Assembly: GCF_003696235.1 (NCBI RefSeq)
Contig: NZ_RFFJ01000016.1
Coordinates: forward strand, 1 to 51,254
Source of the DNA: Streptomyces triticirhizae
Lineage (GTDB): Bacteria > Actinomycetota > Actinomycetes > Streptomycetales > Streptomycetaceae
Direction of reading: 5' to 3'
Length of the DNA stretch: 51,254 bases
Below the pieces are notes generated by a model that was given only the letters and a program-made list of their open reading frames with translations, was not told the DNA's origin and searched no databases. The position numbers and the translations under genes were made by a program. Shown here piece by piece: positions 9,387 to 16,973 of this stretch (position 1 is the first letter of the stretch; each line of letters opens with the position of its first letter).

Positions 9387-10598
9387 ATGACACGGCAGTT
9401 GGTGGTCGAGGCCGACGGCGGCTCCCGGGGGAACCCGGGCCCCGCCGGCTACGGCGCCGTGGTCAGGGACGCCGCGAGCGGCCAGGTGCTCGCCGAGACG
9501 GCCGCCTACATCGGGCGGGCGACCAACAACGTCGCCGAGTACCGGGGCCTGATCGCCGGGCTGCGCGCCGCCCACGCGCTGGCCCCCGACGCGGCGGTGC
9601 GGGTGCGGATGGACTCCAAGCTGGTCGTCGAGCAGATGTCGGGCCGCTGGAAGATCAAGCACCCCGACATGAAGCCGCTGGCCCTGGAGGCCCAGAAGAT
9701 CTACCCGCCGGGCGCGGTGCGCTTCGAGTGGATTCCCCGCGAGCGCAACAAGCACGCCGACCGGCTCGCGAACGAGGCGATGGACGCCGGCAGGCGCGGC
9801 GAGGAGTGGCAGCCAGGCCCACCGGGCCCGGCCACCGAACCGCCCGCCGCCGGACCGTTCGCCGAACCGCTGGTCGCCGAGGCCGCCCCCGCCGAGGCCA
9901 CCGCCGAACCGCCCAGCCACGAGCCCAACGCGGCCGCCACCGCCCGGGGTTGGGGACCGGCCACCGGCACCCCGACCACCCTGCTGCTGCTGCGCCACGG
10001 CGAGACCCCGTTCACCGCCGAGAAGCGCTTCTCCGGCAGCGGCGGGCCCGACCCGGCGCTGACCGAGGTCGGCCACGCCCAGGCGGCCTCGGCCGCCGCC
10101 GCGCTCGCCGGCGTCGGCATCGGCGCCGTCGTCAGCTCGCCGCTGCGCCGCTGCCGGCAGACCGCCGAGACCGTCGCCGAGCGCCTCGGGCTCGACGTCC
10201 GGATCGAGGAGGGGCTGCGCGAGACGGACTTCGGCGCCTGGGAGGGGCTGACGTTCGAGGAGGTCAGGCAGCGCCACCCCGACGAGCTGCGGGCCTGGCT
10301 CAGCTCGGCCGACGCCCAGCCCACCGGCGGCGGCGAGAGCTTCGCCGCCGTCGCCCGCCGGGTCGCCGTCGCCCGCGACAGGACCCTCGCCCACTACCCG
10401 GGCCGCACCGTCCTGACCGTGACCCATGTCACCCCGGTCAAGACGCTGCTGCGGCTCGCCCTGGAAGCGCCGCCGGCGGCGATGTTCCGCATGGAGCTGT
10501 CCCCGGCCGCGCTCAGCGAGATCGGCTACTACCCGGACGGCAAGGCCACGGTGCGTCGCTTCAACGACACCGCGCACCTGGGCGTCACACCTCGGTGA
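9387..10598 (+). CDS. Bifunctional RNase H / histidine phosphatase
   Basis: The N-terminal 135 residues are a type I RNase H: VEADGGSRGNPGPAGYG (first Asp), NNVAEYRGL (Glu), RMDSKLVVEQMSG (Asp) and NKHADRLANEAMD (last Asp) supply the DEDD metal ligands. A Pro/Ala linker of about 55 residues leads to a phosphoglycerate-mutase-like domain with LLLRHGETPFT (catalytic His) and VTHVTPVKTLL (second His), as in CobC-type phosphatases. This fusion is typical of mycobacteria and streptomycetes (RnhC type), where it cleaves RNA in RNA/DNA hybrids and has alpha-ribazole phosphatase-like activity. It overlaps yaaA by 14 bp on the other strand. Confidence 0.92.
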   Translation: MTRQLVVEADGGSRGNPGPAGYGAVVRDAASGQVLAETAAYIGRATNNVAEYRGLIAGLRAAHALAPDAAVRVRMDSKLVVEQMSGRWKIKHPDMKPLALEAQKIYPPGAVRFEWIPRERNKHADRLANEAMDAGRRGEEWQPGPPGPATEPPAAGPFAEPLVAEAAPAEATAEPPSHEPNAAATARGWGPATGTPTTLLLLRHGETPFTAEKRFSGSGGPDPALTEVGHAQAASAAAALAGVGIGAVVSSPLRRCRQTAETVAERLGLDVRIEEGLRETDFGAWEGLTFEEVRQRHPDELRAWLSSADAQPTGGGESFAAVARRVAVARDRTLAHYPGRTVLTVTHVTPVKTLLRLALEAPPAAMFRMELSPAALSEIGYYPDGKATVRRFNDTAHLGVTPR

Positions 10599-11370
10599 CC
10601 ACCACGTCCAGCCGGCCCGGGGCCGCCGGGTCCTCCTCCACCCGGTAGCCCAACTCCCGCAGCGCACCGGCCACCAGGCCCGCGCGACGCGGCAACGGGC
10701 CGGCCTCCAGCAGGTCCCGCACCAGGCGGCCCTTGGTCGCCTTGTTGAAGTGGCTCACCACCGACCGCTTCGGCGTCCCGTTCACCATCCGCTCCTGGAG
10801 CACCCGAACGGTCAGCGTGCGTTCGGCCAGCTCGCCCGTGGGGTGCCACAGCGCCGCGTAGGCCGCCGATCGCAGGTCCAACACCGGGCCGCCGCCCGCC
10901 ACTTCGGGCAGCACCTCGCCCAACGGGCCCCGCCAGTGCCCGGCCAGCGGGCCCAGGCCGGGCAGCTTCACGCCGCCCGAGCAGCGGTAGGCGGGAATCC
11001 GGTCGCCGATCCGCAGCGCGCCCCACAGGCCGGAGAAGACCAACAGCGCCTTCCCCGCCCGCCGTTTCGCGGCCGGGCTCAGCGAGGCCAGGCCCAGCGC
11101 GTCATAGAGCACCCCGGTGTACACCGCCCCGGCCGGGGCCGTGGGCGCGGTCACCAGCCGGGCGTTCCGCGCCACCTCGTCCGACTGGCCCTCGCTCAGG
11201 CCCAGCACCTCGCGGGCCTTGCTCGGATCGCCCGAACACAGCTCGACCAACTCGTCCAGCACCCGCGCCCTGGCCTCGGTCAACGCCGGCAGCGACAGCG
11301 ACTCCCACGCCAGCGGACGGCCCCGCGAGGCCCCGGCCTTGCCCTCCGAGGGCGGCAGCAGCACCAACAT
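10585..11370 (-). CDS. yaaA: Peroxide stress protein YaaA
   Basis: The ATG at 11370 gives 261 residues beginning MLVLLPPSEGKAG, the family signature. It continues with LFSGLWGALRIGDRIPAYRCS and the conserved C-terminal VVSHFNKATKGRLVRDLLE segment. In E. coli YaaA lowers intracellular free iron and DNA damage during peroxide stress and has a DNA-binding fold. It is transcribed away from rnpB, and its 3' end overlaps the RNase H gene by 14 bp convergently. Confidence 0.9.
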   Translation of the reverse strand: MLVLLPPSEGKAGASRGRPLAWESLSLPALTEARARVLDELVELCSGDPSKAREVLGLSEGQSDEVARNARLVTAPTAPAGAVYTGVLYDALGLASLSPAAKRRAGKALLVFSGLWGALRIGDRIPAYRCSGGVKLPGLGPLAGHWRGPLGEVLPEVAGGGPVLDLRSAAYAALWHPTGELAERTLTVRVLQERMVNGTPKRSVVSHFNKATKGRLVRDLLEAGPLPRRAGLVAGALRELGYRVEEDPAAPGRLDVVVTEV

Positions 11371-11414
11371 GCCCCGCAGGGTACGCGGTGGCGGGGGCGC
11401 CGTTCGGCCCGAGG

Positions 11415-11420
11415 TAGGGT
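11415..11420 (+). promoter_or_regulatory. Likely -10 box of rnpB
   Basis: TAGGGT lies about 11 bp before the inferred 5' end of RNase P RNA, a common form of the streptomycete vegetative -10 hexamer. No clear -35 is visible in the GC-rich DNA upstream. Confidence 0.4.
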
Positions 11421-11430
11421 TGTCCACACG

Positions 11431-11845
11431 GCGGACGAGCCGGCCGGGCGGTCGCGTCGGGCACTCTTCGGAGGGCCCGCCGAGGAACGTCCGGGCTCCA
11501 CAGGGCAGGGTGGTAGGTAACGCCTACCTGGGGTGACCCACGGGACAGTGCCACAGAAAACAGACCGCCGGGACCGCGCGAGCGGGACCCGGTAAGGGTG
11601 AAACGGTGGTGTAAGAGACCACCAGCGCCCAGGGTGACCTGGGCGGCTCGGTAAACCCCACCCGGAGCAAGGTCAAGAAGGGGCCGTCCTCGGACGACCC
11701 CGCGTGAACGCCTGAGGGCTGCCCGCCCGAGTTCACGGGTAGACCGCTTGAGGGTGATGGCGACATCACTCCTAGATGGATGACCGCCACCCGGAGCGCC
11801 CCAGGGCGCCCCGGGAACAGGACCCGGCGTACAGGCCGACTCGTC
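11431..11845 (+). ncRNA. rnpB: RNase P RNA, bacterial type A
   Basis: The sequence holds the invariant parts of the ribozyme that matures tRNA 5' ends: GAGGAACGTCCGGGCTCCAC with the following GGGCAGGGTGGTAGGTAACG (P2-P4), ACAGAAAACAGACCGCC, GTAAGGGTGAAACGGTGGTG, AGACCACCAGCGCCC, CGGTAAACCCCACCCGGAGC with AAGGTCAAG, TAGATGGATGACCG, and the closing CCGGCGTACAGGCCGACTCG. The 5' GCGGACGAG pairs with the 3' end as helix P1. The 3' terminal 23 bp are the attachment site of the integrated element, so the last nucleotides after CTCGTC are now element DNA. Confidence 0.95.
11823..11845 (+). other. attL: 23-bp core repeat in the 3' end of rnpB
   Basis: These 23 bp, beginning CCCGGCGTACAGG and ending ACTCGTC, are identical to 50064-50086. 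They form the 3' part of RNase P RNA, so the ribozyme is kept nearly whole after insertion. Confidence 0.92.
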
Positions 11846-12036
11846 TCACGCCGGGGGTCTGACCTCGCCTAATAAGCAGGTCAGGCCCTCGGGCCGTACC
11901 CCTCGGGGGGTCCCGTTTTCCTGGGACTTCCCGGGGGTTCCCACTCATTCGTTTACGGGTTGTTTCCCCGTCCGGCCCCGCATTGCGGTGCTGCTGGGCG
12001 GGGTTTCGTCATGCCCGGGTGCGGCTGATCTGACGC

Positions 12037-12065
12037 CGTCCACCCCCTGGCCTCGGGGGTGGACG
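12037..12065 (+). terminator. Perfect hairpin, likely terminator
   Basis: CGTCCACCCCC and GGGGGTGGACG form an uninterrupted 11-bp stem around a 7-nt loop between rnpB/attL and the first element gene. It could insulate the element from rnpB transcription. Confidence 0.6.
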
Positions 12066-12083
12066 TGACTTAGCGCGAACGCC

Positions 12084-12132
12084 GAAGGGCCGGAGCGCCC
12101 GGGGGTCACGACCCCGGTTTCTCCGGCCCTTC
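12084..12132 (+). terminator. Nested double hairpin
   Basis: The outer arms GAAGGGCCGGAG and CTCCGGCCCTTC are perfectly complementary. Between them a CCGGGG...CCCCGG stem forms an inner arm. The structure follows the previous hairpin by 18 bp and precedes the Rep-like gene by about 175 bp. Confidence 0.55.
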
Positions 12133-12307
12133 CAAAAGGTCAGCTCCCGCAGCACCCCACCGGTCTGGACAACCCAGGTGCTAGCGGGTCCGGTGACCCT
12201 CGGACCCTGACTCTCTCCCGCCCCCCATCCCCCCTTTAGGGCGGAGGAGTCGAGGAGGCCGAGGCCCGAACCAAGGCCCCGCAAGGGGCACTCAGTGAGG
12301 CCCAAGA

Positions 12308-14731
12308 ATGGCACAGCGCGAAACGGCCGCCAAGTCGGGCGGTCGTATTCCGGCGCCCCGCGCGCCCGGGGTTCCCTGGGAAACCCTGGGAACTCAGGGG
12401 AATTCGGATGGCACGCCGCGACACGCCGAGACGCCCGGTCGGGTGACCCGGCCGCGCCTGGCGTACGCCGCTGCCGCTGAGCAGCCGGACACCGGGCGCC
12501 TGCCTCGTCTCGGCCGCCACATGCAGCGCGTACTCCGGGCGGCCGTCGCGTGGCTGACGGAGACCGGACCGGCCCGCGACTGCGGCCATGCCGCGCTGGT
12601 CGTCCTGGTGGTGGTGCTGGCCAAGGCCAACCGGCAGCGCGGCCGGGTCACCAGTACGACCGTGCCCGAGCTGGCCGCCTGGCTGGGCGTGAGCGCCAGC
12701 ACGGTGGACAAGGCGCTGGCCGAGCTGCGCCGTGCCGGGGCCGTGGAGACCTGGGAGAGACGGAACGTGGAGGGGGAGGTGGACGGCCTACTGTGCCGCG
12801 TCGCCGTACCCGACGGCAGTCCCCGCCACCCGCTGGCCGTCCTCGGCCGCGCCGAGCTGGCCACCCTGCTGCGCTCCTGTGAGGCCCTGTTCGGCCCCGG
12901 CTGGACCCCCGCCGACCGGGCAGCGACCCCGCCCGGACTGCTCGCCCGCCATCGGGGCAAGGGTGCGCCGACGCTCCGCCTGGCCCTGCTGCGTATCTAC
13001 CTGGATACCCGGCGGGACGGGCGGCTGCGCCTGTGCGGCGGGCGGCTGGACGGGAAGCACGGCCGCGCGGCCGTCACCGTGGCCCGGATGATCGACCGCG
13101 CGCCGTCCGGCGGTGCCCGTGTCCTGGCCGAGCTGACGGCAGCCGGGGTGCTCACCAGGACCGAGGAGGCCGCCGACACCGGCATGTCCGGGCGCACCGT
13201 CGTACGGTTCCCGGCCGCCGCCGACCCGCGCGCCGGCCGCCGTCACCTGCGGGCCGTGACGGACCAGGACCCCGGAATTCCGGGCCACCCAGGAACGGCA
13301 GACAGTGGAAGCGGTCCCGAGGTCGACGCTGCGCCGCAGGTCACGGACGTGGAGGAGGCCGACAGGCCCGAGATTCCGGGCCACCCAGGAATGGCAGACC
13401 TCCACGCAGTACACGCTCCGGTGGTTGATCTCTCAGGGTTTGGTGCTGCTGATCTTGTTGTTGTTCCCGCCGGAGGCGGTGGTGGGCTGGGCGCCGTCGG
13501 CGGTAGCGCGCAGGTGCGCGAGGGGACCGCCGGGGCCGAGGCCACCGCGCAGGCCGCCGCCTCGGCCGAGGCCGACGCGCTCCGCGCGGAACAGACCAAG
13601 ATCCTTCCTGCCCAGTTCCGCAAGGTTCGGTCCGGCCAGGGCGCCGACGTGGACCAGGTGCTGGACGTAGTCCGGCCGCTGTGGGCGCAGCTGACGACCG
13701 AGGGCCGCCGCGTCACGGTCACCAGGGCCGTGCGCCAGCTGCTGGCCGCCGCCTCGGTGGACGCCGTCCAGCTGGCCGTGGCCGACCGGTACGCCGCCGA
13801 CCGCGCCACGATCCGGGACCCGTACGCCTGGCTGCTGCGGCGCGGCCTGCGCCCGCTGGACGCCTGCGGGACGCCCGGCTGCGTGGACGGCTGGCTGGCC
13901 TCCGATGCGCCCTGCCACGGCTGCCGCGCCGACCAGGCCCGCGCCGAGGACCGCCGCGCGCTGCGCGCCGCCATCGGCGCCCAAGTCAAGGCCGAGCAGC
14001 CGCTGGCCACGCCCGAGGAGCGCCGCCGGGAGACCGACCGCCGCACGCACCGGCACGTCATGAAGCAGCAGGCCCACGCCCTGGCCCAGCGTCCGGTCCT
14101 CCCCGCCCAGCGGCCCGCCCTGGCTGTGGAGGCGCTGCTGCCGGTGGCCGGACCGTGCACCAGCTGCGGCACCGTCACCCCGAACGGCCGGACCTGCGGG
14201 CCGTGCACCGACCTCCGCGCCGTCCAGGACGCTGCCGACCGCGCCGCCGACGCCATGGCCGCCACCACCGCCGACCCGCAGGAGGCCGAGCTGCTTGCCG
14301 AGACGGCCCGCGCCGAGCTGCTGGCCGTCGTGGACCAGGCCCTGGCCGACGCGGAGCAGCAGGACGCCCTCCCGGAAATCTTCGGCACTCTCGCCCGGCT
14401 GACCGCCGTCAATCATGCCGACGACACCCGGCGCCGTGCCCTGGCCCTGCTCGCCGACGGTACCGAGGCCCGCGCCGAGGCCGACCACGCCCGCCGCATC
14501 GCGTGGACGAGCGCCTGGAACGCCAGCCCCGCCGACCGGCGGCAGGCAGCCGAGGAGGCCGGGGCCGATGCCGCCGACCGCGCCGCCCAGTGGCTGTACG
14601 ACCAGCGCACCGCCGCCCGCGCCCGCCGTCGCGCCGCCGTCGTCCCGGCCCAGTACCCGGACCGGCCGGGCAGCCCCGCGCACCGGGAGATGCGGGCCGC
14701 GCTGCGCAGCACCCCGAGGAGGACCGCATGA
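12308..14731 (+). CDS. Rep-like DNA-binding protein (putative replication initiator)
   Basis: The 807-residue product has a winged-helix segment near residues 105-145 (TSTTVPELAAWLGVSASTVDKALAELRRAGAVE), as in plasmid initiators and DnaD-like proteins. Two cysteine clusters in the C-terminal half, around CGTPGCVDG...CHGC and CTSCGTVTPNGRTCGPC, look like zinc-binding sites. A Gly/Ala-rich linker joins the halves. Its place as first gene inside attL, the iteron-like repeats within it and the coupled gene behind it resemble Rep genes of actinobacterial linear plasmids and phage-plasmids. No helicase or rolling-circle HUH motif is visible, so 'Rep' is an inference; a large transcription regulator is the alternative. 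Confidence 0.55.
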   Translation: MAQRETAAKSGGRIPAPRAPGVPWETLGTQGNSDGTPRHAETPGRVTRPRLAYAAAAEQPDTGRLPRLGRHMQRVLRAAVAWLTETGPARDCGHAALVVLVVVLAKANRQRGRVTSTTVPELAAWLGVSASTVDKALAELRRAGAVETWERRNVEGEVDGLLCRVAVPDGSPRHPLAVLGRAELATLLRSCEALFGPGWTPADRAATPPGLLARHRGKGAPTLRLALLRIYLDTRRDGRLRLCGGRLDGKHGRAAVTVARMIDRAPSGGARVLAELTAAGVLTRTEEAADTGMSGRTVVRFPAAADPRAGRRHLRAVTDQDPGIPGHPGTADSGSGPEVDAAPQVTDVEEADRPEIPGHPGMADLHAVHAPVVDLSGFGAADLVVVPAGGGGGLGAVGGSAQVREGTAGAEATAQAAASAEADALRAEQTKILPAQFRKVRSGQGADVDQVLDVVRPLWAQLTTEGRRVTVTRAVRQLLAAASVDAVQLAVADRYAADRATIRDPYAWLLRRGLRPLDACGTPGCVDGWLASDAPCHGCRADQARAEDRRALRAAIGAQVKAEQPLATPEERRRETDRRTHRHVMKQQAHALAQRPVLPAQRPALAVEALLPVAGPCTSCGTVTPNGRTCGPCTDLRAVQDAADRAADAMAATTADPQEAELLAETARAELLAVVDQALADAEQQDALPEIFGTLARLTAVNHADDTRRRALALLADGTEARAEADHARRIAWTSAWNASPADRRQAAEEAGADAADRAAQWLYDQRTAARARRRAAVVPAQYPDRPGSPAHREMRAALRSTPRRTA
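13277..13399 (+). repeat. Pair of 27-bp iteron-like direct repeats inside the Rep-like gene
   Basis: Copies at 13277-13303 and 13373-13399 match at 26 of 27 positions and are spaced by 96 bp (32 codons, in phase). Each contains the quasi-palindrome TTCCGGGCCACCCAGGAA. The copies encode IPGHPGTAD and IPGHPGMAD in a linker region. Replication iterons inside a rep gene are known in some Streptomyces linear plasmids. Confidence 0.6.
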
Positions 14732-15243
14732 CCCCCGAGGTGGAGGACAACACCGTGGACCAGCAGCCGACCGCCACCCGGCCAGTGGACCAGGTCCCCC
14801 GGCCCGCGCCGCCGCGCCGAGGCACGCCGCCCCCGGGTGCGCCGTCGTACGTGAGTGTTCCGGCGCAACTGATCATTGAGCAGGGCCTGGGCGACGCCGT
14901 GTTCTGCGTGGTCGTCGCCATGGACTCCCTCGGACGGCCAAGACGCCAGGCCCACGACAGCCCGTGCGTGCCGATCCCCACTGCCCTGCTGGGCAATGTG
15001 CCCGCCGCTCACGTGCGCGCCTATGCGCTGCTCGCCGCCAGGGAGGCCGCCGGCCGGGCGGCCACCGAGGAGGAACTGGCGGTGTTCCTGCGCGCCCTCC
15101 ACCCAGAGCAGGAGCAGGGTGCCGCCAGCGCCGAGGCCCGCGCCGCACTCGGCAACCTCCAAGCCCTCGGCTGGGTCAGCGCCAGCACCGAAGATCCGCC
15201 CCGGCACACCGTCCACACCCGGCCGTACAGGAGCACACGGTGA
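14728..15243 (+). CDS. Unknown 171-residue protein coupled to the Rep-like gene
   Basis: The ATG overlaps the Rep-like stop codon (ATGA). The first 40 residues are Pro-rich and probably disordered. The rest (PSYVSVPAQLIIEQGLGDAV onward) is helical and includes a segment that reads like a winged-helix (IPTALLGNVPAAHVRAYALL...GNLQALGWVS), similar to helix-turn-helix proteins that follow rep genes. It may assist replication or control of the Rep-like gene. I do not recognise a family. Confidence 0.65.
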   Translation: MTPEVEDNTVDQQPTATRPVDQVPRPAPPRRGTPPPGAPSYVSVPAQLIIEQGLGDAVFCVVVAMDSLGRPRRQAHDSPCVPIPTALLGNVPAAHVRAYALLAAREAAGRAATEEELAVFLRALHPEQEQGAASAEARAALGNLQALGWVSASTEDPPRHTVHTRPYRSTR

Positions 15244-15536
15244 GCCCCAGCGTGGCCCGTCGGGGCCAGTCCAACGGCGGCCGAGCCTACGGCCGCAACC
15301 AGGCCCGTGCGGCCAAGTCGCTGACGGCCGCGCTCACCGTGCCGACCACGGACCAGGTGCGCGTGGCCTGCGACGGAAAGTCGGCCCTCTTCGACCGCGC
15401 CACCTACGACCGGCCAGCGGGCAACGCGCCCACCGAAGCCCGCACGGCCTGGTACACCGCCGCCCTGGAGGCCGCCCGGCTGTGCAACGGGTGCCCCATC
15501 CGCTCCAGCTGCTCGGTGCGGGTGAGCGCCCCGTGA
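15240..15536 (+). CDS. Short WhiB-like (Wbl) protein, divergent
   Basis: A 98-residue product from a GTG that overlaps the previous stop. It has a first cysteine in VACDGKSALFDR and the CNGCPIRSSC cluster, giving the C...CxxCxxxxxC spacing of WhiB iron-sulfur proteins. The usual GVxGG turn and basic tail are missing: the protein ends soon after the last Cys. It may bind a 4Fe-4S cluster but not act as a full regulator. It is coupled to the next Wbl gene by a GTGA overlap. Confidence 0.7.
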   Translation: MSPSVARRGQSNGGRAYGRNQARAAKSLTAALTVPTTDQVRVACDGKSALFDRATYDRPAGNAPTEARTAWYTAALEAARLCNGCPIRSSCSVRVSAP

Positions 15537-15937
15537 CCGCCGCCGTGGAGCAACTGCCGGGCCGGACGCTCCCAGGCCCCCGCCGGGGCGCTCGTACCGA
15601 CGACGACGGCCGCCGCTATCGGTACATTCCCCTTCCACTCCAGGCCCGACCCGTGGACGCCATCGGCAGGCCGCAGGCCGCTTGTACCGGCCTGGACCCG
15701 CGCGCCTTCTTCACCACGGCATCGGCCCCGAGCGACCGGCCGACCCACGCTGAGCGGTACGCACTGGTCGTGTGCGCCACCTGCCCTATCCGGACCAGCT
15801 GCCTGATCTTCGATCTGGAAGCCGCCAGCGACGTGTCCGACGTGAACGGCGTGTTCGGCGGCCTGCGGGAGGCCGAGCGCCGGGAGATCATCCGGCAGCG
15901 CATCCAACGCCGCCGCGCAGCCAAGGACGCGGAATGA
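15533..15937 (+). CDS. WhiB-family regulator
   Basis: The 134-residue product contains ACTGLDPRAFF with the first Cys, VVCATCPIRTSC with the other three, and SDVNGVFGGLREAERREII, the WhiB signature turn, followed by an Arg/Lys tail. These proteins hold a redox-sensitive 4Fe-4S cluster and bind sigma factor region 4. Wbl genes are common in actinobacterial plasmids and phages, where they can redirect host transcription. It is closely similar to the Wbl at 16584, which suggests duplication. It is the last gene of the rep operon, before a terminator. Confidence 0.9.
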   Translation: MTAAVEQLPGRTLPGPRRGARTDDDGRRYRYIPLPLQARPVDAIGRPQAACTGLDPRAFFTTASAPSDRPTHAERYALVVCATCPIRTSCLIFDLEAASDVSDVNGVFGGLREAERREIIRQRIQRRRAAKDAE

Positions 15938-16006
15938 CCGGCGGTCGGGCGTACGCGGCGGCCCCGCCGGGGCGTTGTTGTGTCGGTGCAACGGGGGCGG
16001 GTGGGC

Positions 16007-16034
16007 GTGACGCCCGGTGTTGTGCGGGCGTCAC
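16007..16034. terminator. Hairpin terminator between convergent genes
   Basis: A perfect 10-bp stem, GTGACGCCCG and CGGGCGTCAC, with an 8-nt loop, lies between the Wbl gene ending at 15937 (+) and the HTH gene ending at 16050 (-). Confidence 0.75.
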
Positions 16035-16049
16035 GGCAGCGTGGCGGGG

Positions 16050-16352
16050 TCACTCCTCGGTGGTCTGCTGCTCCCGCACCTTGGCCGGGTGGACGTACGG
16101 CACCCCGGCGTCCCGGACCAGTCGCTGGACGGTCCGGGTGTCGTATCCGGCGGTGCGGGCCGCCTCGGCCTGGGTGACGGCCCCGGCCTGGACGTGTCGA
16201 GAGATGCCCTGTGCCAGTTCCTTGCGCCGGGTGCGCACCAGTTCCTCCGCGTCGTCCAGGGCGCTGCGCAGCCTGCGGATATCGGCGGCTGCCGAGTCGG
16301 CGGCGGCCTGTTCCTCGGGGGTGCGGTTCTTCCATCGGCGCGGTTCTGGCAT
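16050..16352 (-). CDS. Small helix-turn-helix DNA-binding protein
   Basis: The ATG at 16352 gives a 100-residue protein beginning MPEPRRWKNRTPEEQ. A charged helical N-terminal half is followed by an HTH segment near residues 60-85 (AGAVTQAEAARTAGYDTRTVQRLVRDAG) and a short basic tail. It is transcribed away from the long Wbl/membrane operon, and a perfect inverted repeat lies 14 bp upstream of its start. It is thus a good candidate for the repressor of itself and of that operon. It may keep the element quiet while integrated. Confidence 0.75.
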   Translation of the reverse strand: MPEPRRWKNRTPEEQAAADSAAADIRRLRSALDDAEELVRTRRKELAQGISRHVQAGAVTQAEAARTAGYDTRTVQRLVRDAGVPYVHPAKVREQQTTEE

Positions 16353-16365
16353 GGGCACATGTTGG

Positions 16366-16389
16366 CACCCGAGTGTCCGGACTCGGGTG
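16366..16389. promoter_or_regulatory. Operator-like perfect inverted repeat
   Basis: CACCCGAGT and ACTCGGGTG, 9 bp each with a 6-bp spacer, sit in the divergent promoter region between the small HTH gene and the next Wbl gene. This is the likely binding site of the HTH protein. Confidence 0.65.
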
Positions 16390-16430
16390 TCAGGGCGTGA
16401 ATGCCTGGACACGGCGAACTCCCATCCCAC

Positions 16431-16457
16431 TTGACATGCGACACGAATGTCTAGACT
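16431..16457 (+). promoter_or_regulatory. Strong vegetative-type promoter
   Basis: A consensus TTGACA at 16431-16436 and TAGACT at 16452-16457, spaced by 15 bp, point rightward toward the Wbl gene. The local base composition is lower in GC than the surroundings. Confidence 0.7.
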
Positions 16458-16510
16458 CTGAGACCGCAACTCAGGTAAGCAAGTCCCCAGGGAGCAGCAG
16501 AAACACAAGC

Positions 16511-16545
16511 GGCCCCCGCCGGTGCGCTCACACCGAACGGGGGCC
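16511..16545 (+). terminator. Leader hairpin (attenuator or terminator) ahead of the Wbl gene
   Basis: GGCCCCCG and CGGGGGCC form an 8-bp perfect stem with a nested GGTG/CACC stem in the loop. It lies between the promoter and the start at 16584, so it would cut or slow transcription into the operon unless antiterminated. Confidence 0.55.
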
Positions 16546-16583
16546 TTACCGAGATCCACCTACGCGACTAGGAGGACCCGACC

Positions 16584-16973
16584 GTGACCAAAGGTACCCG
16601 GCCGGCACCCAGTGCGGCCCCGGCCGCAGTCGGCAACAACGGCCGACGCCACCGCCGTTACACCCCCGTCCCGCTCCAGGCCCGGCCCATGGACGCGACC
16701 GGCAGCCCGCAGCCCGCGTGCACCGGCCTGGACCTGCGCGCGTTCTTCCCCAAGCCGTCCGACCTGGGCGAGCGCCCCACCGCCCCCGAGCGGTACGCAC
16801 TCGCCGTGTGCGCCGTCTGCCCGATCCGGCGCCGCTGCCTGCGCGACGACCTGAACGCGGCCACCGACCTGTCCGACGTGAACGGCGTGTTCGGCGGCCT
16901 GCGACAGGCCGAGCGCCGCGAGATCATCCGCGCCCGCGCCCAGGCCGCCAAGGACACGGAGGTGGCCAAGTGA
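16584..16973 (+). CDS. WhiB-family regulator heading the long left-arm operon
   Basis: The 129-residue product carries ACTGLDLRAFF, AVCAVCPIRRRC and SDVNGVFGGLRQAERREII, thus all four cluster cysteines and the GVFGG turn. It shares most of its core with the Wbl at 15533, including the LQARP(V/M)DA lead-in, so one probably arose from the other. The GTG start follows AGGAGG by 7 nt. Its promoter, operator and leader hairpin suggest that this gene and the coupled genes behind it are tightly controlled. Confidence 0.9.
   Translation: MTKGTRPAPSAAPAAVGNNGRRHRRYTPVPLQARPMDATGSPQPACTGLDLRAFFPKPSDLGERPTAPERYALAVCAVCPIRRRCLRDDLNAATDLSDVNGVFGGLRQAERREIIRARAQAAKDTEVAK

Larger units (their letters stand above)
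11846..12307. other. 460-bp structured non-coding region between attL and the Rep-like gene
   Basis: No gene is seen. The stretch holds several strong hairpins: CTGACCT...AGGTCAG just inside attL; CCCCGC...GCGGGGTTTCG near 11978-12007; a perfect 11-bp stem with 7-nt loop (12037-12047/12055-12065); and a perfect 12-bp outer stem (12084-12095/12121-12132) that encloses a second GC stem. The third and fourth could be terminators for rnpB read-through. Together with the GTTCCC...GGGAAC inverted repeat at 12371-12393 they may also form part of a replication or regulatory site. Confidence 0.6.
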
